Assembly: GCA_963576475.1 (NCBI GenBank)
Contig: OY754986.1
Location: 8,199,031 to 8,263,030 of the forward strand
DNA length: 64,000 bases
Reading direction: 5' to 3'
DNA from: Molanna angustata
Lineage: Eukaryota; Arthropoda; Insecta; Trichoptera; Molannidae
Shown here: positions 40,299 through 49,429 of the stretch, piece after piece
How positions within the stretch are numbered: position 1 is the stretch's first letter
How the letters are laid out: each line of letters begins with the position of its first letter
Translations under genes and position numbers: made by a program
Notes under the pieces: generated by a model
The model's database searches: none
Told to the model about the DNA's origin: nothing
Seen by the model: the letters and a program-made list of their open reading frames with translations, nothing else

Positions 40299-42556
40299 TA
40301 AAAATAAAACAAAAAAGATAAAGATCTTATCAAAATAAAACAAAAAAGATAAATATCTTATCAAAATAAAAATAAAATAAAAAAGATAAATAAATATCTT
40401 ATCAAAATAAAAATAAAACAAAAAAGATAAATATCTTATCAAAATAAAACAAAAAAGATAAATATCTTATCAAAATAAAACAAAAAAGATAAAGATCTTA
40501 TCAAAATAAAACAAAAAAGATAAAGATCTTATCAAAATAAAACAAAAAAGATAAAGATCTTATCAAAATAAAAAAAAAAGATAAATATCTTATCAAAATA
40601 AAACAAAAAAGATAAAGATCTTATCAAAATAAAACAAAAAAGATAAAGATCTTATCAAAATAAAACAAAAAAGATAAATATCTTATCAAAATCAAAATAA
40701 AACAAAAAAGATAAAGATCTTATCAAAATAAAACAAAAAAGATAAAGATCTTATCAAAATAAAACAAAAAAGATAAAGATCTTATCAAAATAAAAAAAAA
40801 AGATAAATATCTTATCAAAATAAAACAAAAAAGATAAAGATCTTATCAAAATAAAACAAAAAAGATAAAGATCTTATCAAAATAAAACAAAAAAGATAAA
40901 TATCTTATCAAAATCAAAATAAAACAAAAAAGATAAAGATCTTATCAAAATAAAACAAAAAAGATAAAGATCTTATCAAAATAAAACAAAAAAGATAAAT
41001 ATCTTATCAAAATAAAAATTTATCAAAATAAAACAAAAAAGATAAAGATCTTATCAAAATAAAACAAAAAAGATAAATATCTGATCAAAATAAAAATAAA
41101 ACAAAAAAGATAAAGATCTTATCAAAATAAAACAAAAAAGATAAAGATCTTATCAAAATAAAACAAAAAAGATAAAGATCTTATCAAAATAAAACAAAAA
41201 AGATAAATATCTTATCAAAATCAAAATAAAACAAAAAAGATAAAGATCTTATCAAAATAAAACAAAAAAGATAAAGATCTTATCAAAATAAAACAAAAAA
41301 GATAAATATCTTATCAAAATAAAAATAAAACAAAAAAGATAAAGATCTTATCAAAATAAAACAAAAAAGATAAAGATCTTATCAAAATAAAACAAAAAAG
41401 ATAAATATCTTATCAAAATAAAAATAAAACAAAAAAGATAAAGATCTTATCAAAATAAAACAAAAAAGATAAAGATCTTATCAAAATAAAACAAAAAAGA
41501 TAAATATCTTATCAAAATAAAAATAAAACAAAAAAGATAAAGATCTTATCAAAATAAAACAAAAAAGATAAATATCTTATCAAAATAAAAATAAAACAAA
41601 AAAGATAAAGATCTTATCAAAATAAAACAAAAAAGATAAAGATCTTATCAAAATAAAACAAAAAAGATAAATATCTTATCAAAATAAAAATAAAACAAAA
41701 AAGATAAAGATCTTATCAAAATAAAACAAAAAAGATAAAGATCTTATCAAAATAAAACAAAAAAGATAAAGATCTTATCAAAATAAAACAAAAAAGATAA
41801 ATATCTTATCAAAATCAAAATAAAACAAAAAAGATAAAGATCTTATCAAAATAAAACAAAAAAGATAAAGATCTTATCAAAATAAAACAAAAAAGATAAA
41901 TATCTTATCAAAATAAAAATAAAACAAAAAAGATAAAGATCTTATCAAAATAAAACAAAAAAGATAAAGATCTTATCAAAATAAAACAAAAAAGATAAAT
42001 ATCTTATCAAAATAAAAATAAAACAAAAAAGATAAAGATCTTATCAAAATAAAACAAAAAAGATAAAGATCTTATCAAAATAAAACAAAAAAGATAAATA
42101 TCTTATCAAAATAAAAATAAAACAAAAAAGATAAAGATCTTATCAAAATAAAACAAAAAAGATAAAGATCTTATCAAAATAAAACAAAAAAGATAAATAT
42201 CTTATCAAAATAAAAATAAAACAAAAAAGATAAAGATCTTATCAAAATAAAACAAAAAAGATAAAGATCTTATCAAAATAAAACAAAAAAGATAAAGATC
42301 TTATCAAAATAAAACAAAAAAGATAAATATCTTATCAAAATAAAAATAAAACAAAAAAGATAAAGATCTTATCAAAATAAAACAAAAAAGATAAAGATCT
42401 TATCAAAATAAAACAAAAAAGATAAATATCTTATCAAAATAAAAATAAAACAAAAAAGATAAAGATCTTATCAAAATAAAACAAAAAAGATAAATATCTT
42501 ATCAAAATAAAAATAAAACAAAAAAGATAAAGATCTTATCAAAATAAAAATAAAAC
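40299..42556. repeat. 2.26-kb satellite of about 31-bp units with GATA motifs and higher-order structure
   Basis: The unit is aaaataaaacaaaaaagata plus aagatcttatc (31 bp), roughly 68-70 copies. Two main unit types differ at one base, gataaaGatcttatc or gataaaTatcttatc. After a T-type unit the linker is usually 6 bp longer (aaaataaaaataaaac, or aaaatcaaaataaaac in the left half). The order G-G-T-long makes a trimer of about 99 bp repeated many times, with G-G-G-T and G-T variants. Each unit has AGATAA on one strand and TGATAAG on the other, both fitting WGATAR. It is strongly strand-asymmetric (A-rich on plus). Confidence 0.95.
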
Positions 42557-42704
42557 AGTACAGTAGTGTGTAGAGGGTTTTGTTTGATCGCAGATGAAGG
42601 GGTAGGAAGGACAAAGAGGGAATTGAAGGTCATGAAGGTGTCTGCCGCATAAATGCCCATTCCCACTTGTCGTGTGTCGGGCACGATAAAAAGTCGTGCG
42701 ACAA

Positions 42705-43025
42705 CTAATTTCTCACAAATAAGCTAATTTCTCAATAGATGGCGTTACAAAAAAAGGTTTCTTCGTTACTTCATAGATGGCAATAGTATAATTCCTAATT
42801 TTAGGTGAATTGTTTTCACATTATTCAAATATATAGAACTTTCAAAAATTACATTGATAAGGAAACTCAATAAGAAGGCATAATTGGTGAAAGTTACGCA
42901 AGCGCATAAAGTGTTCACGTAAACCAACCGATGACAGGTCGTAAGCCCTGTAGGTGCCTTGAGTTCCTAGTTCTTCTATAATATTCCAACTTCGTCTCTA
43001 TTGAGATGTTAAAAAGTTTGTTAAT
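42705..43025 (-). repeat. Dispersed repeat, family E
   Basis: Reverse of 62700-63025 ('ttgagaaatt', 'ttgccatctatgaagta', 'agaactttcaaaaattacattgata', 'cgatgacaggtcgtaag', 'cgtctctattgagatg'). About 320 bp, no ORF. It borders a SINE S2, as at 24925. Confidence 0.7.
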
Positions 43026-43084
43026 GTTTTGTCATTTCAATTCAGGTTCATTTTTTATTTTATTTTTGTATTATATATCTTTCA

Positions 43085-43290
43085 ATACGCACCCAATAAC
43101 AAGTTGCCACATTCACTAGACTAGCAATACCATGCCGTTTAAAAACCCAGACTGAAAGCTCAATTTAAAAACTGTATCTCGACCAAGAATTATTGACCTT
43201 TGGCTCAATAGTTAGATATCTGGCCAACTGAGCTACAAAGGCCGACTCAAAATGCAAAAATCTACAAAATCCAACAATTTATATCAATTA
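43085..43290 (-). mobile_element. tRNA-derived SINE S2, partly rearranged
   Basis: Reverse S2: body 'acgcacccaataacaagttgccacattcact', then 'gacctttggctcaatagttagatatctggccaactgagctacaaaggccga', the reversed tRNA-like head with A box. The middle is replaced by about 90 bp. Confidence 0.65.
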
Positions 43291-43339
43291 TGCCTTCTAA
43301 AATATACATTACTAAAAGATCTATGTGCCTTATTAAATA

Positions 43340-43811
43340 TACTGCAATAACGCTATCTCAGTGCCAACCTTGACATATGCAAGCGAAACCTGGACATGGC
43401 AGAAGTCGCACGAAAGCAGAATAAATGCAGGTTAAATGAGATCGCTAAGAAGAATATGTAATAGAACGATGTATGACAGGGTCAGAAATGAGGACACAAA
43501 GAAAAGAATGATAGATGAATAAATAAATCTATAAATAGAATGAAAGTTAACATATGAACGCCTGATGAATAAAATATTTAAACCTGACAGGAACGGAATA
43601 AGAAAGAGGTCGGGGACGCCCAAGCAAAGGATGGCACAACCATGAAAACAATATTCTGAAAGATGGAAATGTAAGAAGTATGAACAAGAGACGAACATGT
43701 ATAAGACGATACGTGAATGTTGACCTGGTGATGAATGTGTGACAAGATTTAGCATTCGGTTCTCTCTACCTACCCCGTGAAGGATATGGCGTGATGGTAT
43801 GTATGTATGTA
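43340..43811 (+). mobile_element. Non-LTR retrotransposon fragment, family R
   Basis: 'aacctggacatggcagaagt', 'agaacgatgtatgacagggtcagaaatgagga', 'RGRPKQRMAQP'-type words and the 3' end 'ttcggttctctctacctaccccgtgaaggatatggcgtgatgg(tatg)n'. Several deletions and stops compared with 13976-14400. Confidence 0.75.
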
Positions 43812-43847
43812 TGACTTACCCTTACTAACACGTAAATTAATAGTATA

Positions 43848-44488
43848 CTAGTTGCATGTAAAACTTTTTTATAGAAAATTAAATTATCTAGTTGGGGTGT
43901 TTCGGCTTTTTCGATATTTTTAAAAACTTTGGAAATATAGGCAGTTAAATACATAAATTTATCATAAAAAAATATTTTTCTTAGTAAACAATGTTTGAGA
44001 AACTCTAGAATTTTTTGGAAAAAATAAATTTGAGATTTTGTATTTGTCTATGTTCATACCAATTTTCAGCGTTCTACTTTTATGGTTTCTGAGATATATG
44101 GAAAAATAAAATAAAAATTTAAAATTTGATAACCTCTGACTGAAACAAAAATTCAAAATTCTGAGTATAAAAGTTTTGTAGGCCTATATAACTATTTATA
44201 TATTCTGAAATTTTAGGCTGTGTAAATTGAGCGGATCAAAAGTTATAAGGGGACGGACGGACACACAGACAGACACACAGACACACGAAATGTTCTACTC
44301 CGAATTCTGAGTAAATTCGTATATGGAACATATATGCTGCGAAGCCTCTAAATTGGTATTTTTTGACTTCAAAGTTGGAAAAGCCGTGAAAAAAGTAGAC
44401 CTCTGCATACAATTCTCGCGTATCCTGGCTTGAAACATTGTCGATATGTTAAGAGAACAAAGTTCACTTGAACAAATCGACAGTTGGA
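43848..44488 (-). mobile_element. Helentron-like copy, family A, minus orientation
   Basis: Reversed 3' end CTAG at 43848-43851 (T outside) followed by ttgcatgta. Reversed 5' tip ends 'aaatcgacagttgga' at 44488 (T outside on the element strand). The left arm of the 3' hairpin is lost. It holds all family landmarks and (AC)n. Confidence 0.72.
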
Positions 44489-44699
44489 ATAGGCACGTTT
44501 ACAGTCACTAGAAAGGTCGTAGGTATTTTTTGTGGTTGTTGTTTTGAATGTTATTTTGGATTCACGTTGCTGGGAGAGATTGCTTTTTTCTTTTTACAAA
44601 TTAAGATAAATATGAGGATGTTTCTCGTCGAAAAATCTTTTTATAAGTTACAACTTACAACTGACGTAACTTATATGAAAGAGATTTAACTCTAGCACA

Positions 44700-45282
44700 A
44701 TCACTTCTTCTTCAATTGTTTGATTATGTCGATGTATGCTATTTGGATGCTAATGAAGTGCATCTCAATAAACTTGAACGTCACAAGAATATATGTATCA
44801 GATTCATCTTTGGGTTGAAAAAATTTGATCATATACGTATCATCTTACCGCAATATTCTATATGTTGGCCCAAGATATACACATTCTGTCCCTATTGTAC
44901 GATATTCTCTCTAATTAGAACCTGCCACAGTACCTCAAAAACAAATTCACTTATTTATCCAATCATGGACTTCCACTCCGATCTGCTGAACGTACGACAC
45001 TATCCATCCATATCCATAACACACAGAGTTTTTAAGTCCGGATATTAGGTCGTCTAATTCACTTTGTACTAGCGAAAAAAAAAATAAAGAAGGAATATTT
45101 ATCCCAAAACACCTGATCCCGATTTCGTCTCCTTGTTCTTTCCTTATCCTTTTTTTGCTATGATATTTTTTTGTGTTTTTAATATTTATCTTGGTGTAAT
45201 GTATATTTTCTGTTTTTTTTTCGTTTTCATTCTTTTATTGATGTACATAATATATAATTATGTCATACTTTGATGTGTTATC
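44700..45282 (+). mobile_element. Jockey-like LINE 3' end: RT C-terminus and J2 3' UTR
   Basis: The plus strand encodes 'LFDYVDVCYLDANEVHLNKL', 'ERHKNICIRFIFGLKKFDHI' and, after a frame change, '...YPSISITHRVFKSGY', resembling LINE C-termini of the type 'LLDYADVCYLDxxEELLNKLERLQNxCIRFIFxLRKxDHV'. Then the J2 UTR ('tatttatcccaaaacacctgatcccgattt'). It stops at a run of 13 G (45284-45296). Parallel to 60550-61614. Confidence 0.75.
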
Positions 45283-45412
45283 TGGGGGGGGGGGGGACAA
45301 GTCCCGTCAAATAATGGAATCAAAACCTTCATGATAACCTACTCTACTCCCTCTTTGTATAATCGGCTAGATATTCAAATGACATTTTAGTGTCATAAGT
45401 TGAATCATAATT

Positions 45413-45625
45413 GTCGGCCTTCGTGGCTCAGTTGGTTAGGTATCTGACTGCTGATCCGAAGGTCCCGGATTCGGATCCCGGTGGAGACAAAGTTTTGAAT
45501 TGTGTTTTCAGTCTGGATCTATGAGACGATTAATATCGTAAGTCTCCTGAATCTGGCAACTTGTTATTGGGTGCGTGCTAAATTATTATTTGACATAGTA
45601 CCTGTTAGTTGCCCGAGACAGGATA
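45413..45625 (+). mobile_element. tRNA-derived SINE S2 (best copy)
   Basis: Head 'ggccttcgtggctcagttgg' contains an A box (TGGCTCAGTTGG), followed by a B box-like ggattcggatcccgg. The body is 'gtctggatctatgagacgat', 'gcaacttgttattgggtgcg' and 'atttgacatagtacctgtta'. Related copies are at 22975, 24735, 43085 and 60105. Confidence 0.82.
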
Positions 45626-45721
45626 CTTACAATACAATATACCTACAAGAAACCTTAATATAATATGATATTATACAACTCTATAAGATAATTTTTTTTT
45701 ATTTTTTTAAATAAAATGAAT

Positions 45722-45885
45722 ATGTCCTTGCTAAACAAGTACATATACATCTTCCTACATTCCCTAAAATAAGCAAATAAATGCTTGTGCTATAGGTGAA
45801 CGAAATCGGTCGAGGCAGGATTCGAACTCGCCACCACTGGATTACTAGCCCAGCGCGCTAACCGCTCTGCCATCGACCCATCTAA
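45722..45885 (-). mobile_element. tRNA-Thr-derived SINE S3
   Basis: The minus strand starts GGTCGATGGCAGAGCGGTTA, folds as a tRNA with anticodon loop CTAGTAA (AGU, threonine) and T arm GGCGAGTTCGAATCCTGCC. It continues with 'gatttcgttcacctatagca', the body shared with 53675-53835. The shared body makes it a SINE, not a tRNA gene. Confidence 0.82.
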
Positions 45886-45889
45886 ACCC

Positions 45890-46025
45890 ATCTAATTATA
45901 TCCATGATATGGGTTTTCATGAGGGTTTTGATTTCACCTCTTGACCAGACATGTCCCCCTGGTTGGTTGGAAGAAATTTCCTAATGGCAATAAGCCCGCC
46001 AGTGTATGGATTATTAATTTTCTTG
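45890..46025 (+). mobile_element. Small LINE UTR pieces
   Basis: 45893-45955 ('ccatgatatgggttttcatgagggttttgatttcacc') also occurs at 28475-28525 and, reversed, at 45297-45340. 45960-46005 is the J2 tail 'ggttggttggaagaaattt..aataagcccgccagtgta'. Confidence 0.5.
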
Positions 46026-46169
46026 ATCTTTGAATTCATAAAAAATGTTTTTTTCTTGTAAATTGTCACGAATCCTAGTGACCTGTTTGGAATCCTGTGT
46101 ATTATGAACAAATATTAACAAATAATTTCATACATATATTTTAAAAAAATACATGTTGTTCTATTAAAT

Positions 46170-46388
46170 TTCCGCCGTGGCACAGTTGGTAAGCCGTTTG
46201 GTTTCTGTGCGGGCGTCCTGGGTTTGATCCCCAGCAGAGGAGAAATTTATTTAAATTTATTTCTCACGCTAATATTGCTTCTCTGGGCTGGAAACACTGG
46301 TTAGTTACAATAAATTGCCATACGGCAATAAACTCGGCACTTGCGCAGGATGCAAGTAAGTGTTAATTATTATTATTATTAGTATTAA
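46170..46388 (+). mobile_element. tRNA-derived SINE S1 (best copy)
   Basis: 'ccgccgtggcacagttggta' (A box) and 'cctgggtttgatccccagc' (B box), body 'agaaatttatttaaatttat' and 'cggcaataaactcggcactt', then (ATT)n. Followed at 46389-46630 by an AT-rich direct duplication ('aattatacgttcattgattt(t/c)aaacagtagcggatatcatac'). Confidence 0.85.
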
Positions 46389-46409
46389 TTTTTGCACCCA
46401 AATAATTTG

Positions 46410-46625
46410 AAAAATTATACGTTCATTGATTTTAAACAGTAGCGGATATCATACAGTTATCTCAAGAAATTATTTAACAAATAAATACATACATATATTT
46501 TTAAAAAATGCATGTTTACTATGTTGTTCTATTATTTTTTTGCACCCATATAATTTTAAAAATTATACGTTCATTGATTTCAAACAGTAGCGGATATCAT
46601 ACAGTTATCTCAATAAATTATTTAA
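46410..46625 (+). repeat. Direct duplication of about 95 bp
   Basis: 'aaaaattatacgttcattga' through 'cagtagcggatatcatacagttatctcaa' occurs at about 46410-46470 and again at 46557-46617, with 'acatacatatatttttaaaaaatgcatg' duplicated from the segment near 46131. Confidence 0.8.
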
Positions 46626-46751
46626 CAACCACACTGAGATAATGATACGAATCTCAAAAGCTCAATAATAATTATCTTCACGCTGAGTTTCAAACAAAAA
46701 CAAAAAAAACATCACTTTGAATAATCGTTTGAATGTATGTATATAAAAACT

Positions 46752-47220
46752 CACCTCGATTGTTGACTTCCGTCGGAAGTGGCCACAGTTGTGCAAATTT
46801 CCACCTGCTGGCAACAAAACAGTGTCTTTAATAGATTGCTAAGTGAAAAAATGAATGTTCCAACCAGACACAACACTGCAAAAGTATAAATTTAATAAAC
46901 CAAAATATAATTCAATATTGCTTTGAATTCAATATTGTTTTTCACGTCGATGTTACAAGGGCGACGCGCGATTCTTCACTGTTTTAAATTAATGGAAATT
47001 TGCGTAAACAAACCGACACAAATTTCGTTTCTAACGGGACGTTGTTTGAATGTTGCCCGTGTGCGAATCTGTCTGATTTATTTTTTTCCGTTGTGTCAAT
47101 ATTTTTCGGTTTTCGTTAAGACGATAGTAATAATGGATCGGTGTGAGTACGGAGAGTTAATACTAGATTGTCGAGTTCACGGACATAGATGACATTGACC
47201 TCGCGGTGAGATGGCAGCGG
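46752..47220 (-). promoter_or_regulatory. Candidate non-coding 5' exon and CpG-bearing promoter region
   Basis: Read on the minus strand, 46752-46802 (or to 46877) ends in CAATCGAG|GTGAGT, a near-ideal donor. It is preceded by possible acceptors (GCCAGCAG|GTGG, TTTTGCAG|TGTT). Upstream, 46925-47220 is a non-repetitive, CpG-richer stretch unlike its surroundings. No coding frame is evident. It could be a far 5' UTR exon of the OBP-like gene, whose ATG follows an acceptor, or of an unrelated transcript. This is position- and signal-based inference. Confidence 0.3.
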
Positions 47221-47516
47221 ATAGAATAAGTATGAAACCTGATTTAGAGGCTTTATATAACGTTGTTGCCTCAGAGTCTGTATAGATGTATGTTGATAAA
47301 TATATGTACATAGTTATAACGTGTTCTCTGGATGTGATGTTCACAGAAGTGATGCACATTAGCTGCAATATTTATTAGATGCATACAATTATTTCTTTCA
47401 CAACAAATACATAGTCAAGCTTAGAATCTCTTATATTATGTTATTAATATTTTCACAATTGACTTAGTGGCACATAGTGATGCCCAATGGTTAAAATTCG
47501 ACCGTAATTTATTTAA

Positions 47517-48202
47517 GAGGGTGATTGCTGCTAACGTACCTATTTTTTCAATTTGATATACCATCATTATTACTAAACGAATCATTTTGAAAAAAATAAC
47601 CTAGTTAGTTTGGATATAAATAAAGAGAAATATACCTTAACTTTTTGATTATGTTCTGTAAGTATATATTTTTGTAGGAAAATAATAAGCATACCCCGAT
47701 TTTAGACATTTATCTTAAATTTCTAAAAAAATATAAGGTATAGAGCAATATTTTTTTTTATAAATTAAAGAAGAACAAAATACCTGGAAAAATATGATAT
47801 GACGTTGCATTAACGCATCAGGTTAAGTAAATAAACCAAAAAAACTTTTATTACGCAATGGCGCTGAATGGAAAATAAATGTTTTTTAGGTTTATTTACT
47901 AAACCTGAAGCATTAATGCAACGTCACATCATATTTTTCTAGATATTTTTGTCTTCTTTAATTTAAAAAAAATATATTACTCTACGCCTTATAGTTTATT
48001 AAAATATATGATAAACGTTGAAAATCGGGGTATGCCATTATTTTTCTACAAGAATTCATACAGAACATTATCAAAAAGTTAAGGTATATTTATATTTATT
48101 AATATCCAAACTGTCTAAATTATTTTATACAAAACGATTAGATAAGAAATAATGATGGTATATCAAATTGAAAAATAGGTACGTTGGCAGCAGTCCCCCC
48201 CC
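47517..48202. mobile_element. TTAA-flanked giant palindrome (686 bp)
   Basis: TTAA at 47513-47516 and 48203-48206. Arms of about 310 bp are inverted copies: 'ctgctaacgtacctattttttcaatttgatataccatcattatt' left, with the reverse on the right; also 'aaaaatatgatatgacgttgcattaa' against 'ttaatgcaacgtcacatcatattttt'. Loop of about 50-60 bp. No ORF. The TTAA target suggests piggyBac-type mobilisation; the tips (GAGGGTG / GGGGGGG) differ from family H. Confidence 0.8.
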
Positions 48203-48230
48203 TTAATATTTAAATTTTAAAGTTATCGGG

Positions 48231-48499
48231 CTTAGATTATATATGATACAGAATACAGATACCTAGTCAGAGCAATGAAAGTATAACAACTAAAACTAAG
48301 AACAATGTTCTGAGTTTCACTCGCCCGGCCGTCAATACAGTCATAGAACACATAGTAGTACACATAAAATCTCTTTTCTATGCAGTATACGTACACCTAC
48401 CGATCTACCGCCTCACACACACACATGTAAATAAAACTTGTCATACATTTGAATTAGAAATTTATATTGCACGCGGCTTCTGTACCTTATAATTCTATA
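48231..48499. mobile_element. MITE family F, 8-bp TSD
   Basis: Perfect 8-bp direct repeats ttatcggg (48223-48230 and 48500-48507). The start CTTAGATTATATATGATACA is as in the 15145 copy, and so is the interior, plus an extra segment (48308-48385) missing from it. hAT-like TSD length. It lies 24 bp from the TTAA palindrome. Confidence 0.87.
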
Positions 48500-48507
48500 T
48501 TATCGGG

Positions 48508-49429
48508 GTTCTTTTGTCAAAGATAATAATAATTATTGACATATACATAGGTACTTTGTTACCTATATAATAAATTAATTATAATTTATTTGTTGCATAT
48601 TTATAAAAAATAACAAACAATTCTACATTTTTTGCACTATTTTACAACAAATAGGCTATTTCTCAGATGTACACCCGTGGATATCCATAGTTCAGCTGGT
48701 TTTCAGCAATACCTTGGACGATCACAAAATAATATATATTTAAATAATAATACAAAAATAAAATTATATATGAAAACATCTAAACAGAAAAAAAAGAAAA
48801 TAATTGAAAAAAATACAAACAAGTGAAAAAAAGTAAAAATGAACAAAGAACGCATTATTGTATTATTATGTAGTTAATTTTGTGTACATAACAGCCATTC
48901 GCTGCAATGCTATATAGGTATTTGGTACTTCTATAAAGATATATTAATTTTATTTTTTTTATATATCATCATCATCATCACGTCAGGTGCAAACGTGTAC
49001 AAATACAAAACAAGTGAGTTATGGCCAAAGCTATAAAGCAAAGCTATACTACGAAGCCATTCCACAAGTAATCAAATTTTGTACGGAAATTTTTCAGTAT
49101 TTTTTTCAGTTTCGTTAATTTTTTTATGATTTAAATATTTTATTATGAAAACATGATAATTCTTCAATGCCATTATTTGAAAGAGATGTGCTTTTTTACC
49201 AATTATAAATAAAAATATCAACTTTCAAGTTTCCTGAGTTTGAGGTCACTTTTAATATTTAACAGTTAAAAAATAAGAAACAGTATTCAGATAAACTTCA
49301 AATTCCAATGGGGTCTAAGCGAGTAATATATCTATCAATTTACAAAATTTGAAAAGAATCGGATGAGTAGAATAGGATAGTACATAGCACACACACATCA
49401 GAGGAAGAAATCGCAATAATCGCCACTTG
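48508..49429. other. AT-rich, nothing recognised
   Basis: No gene seen. 49005-49110 has weak similarity to family N; (ATC)n at 48965-48980. Confidence 0.4.

Noticed and set aside
40299..42556. CRISPR-like regular spacing
   Set aside because: Spacer and repeat are the same in every unit (period 31-37), AT-only, in an insect-type genome. It is a satellite.
48223..48507. Family F as part of the neighbouring TTAA palindrome
   Set aside because: It has its own 8-bp TSD, and the 15-kb copy has no palindrome next to it.
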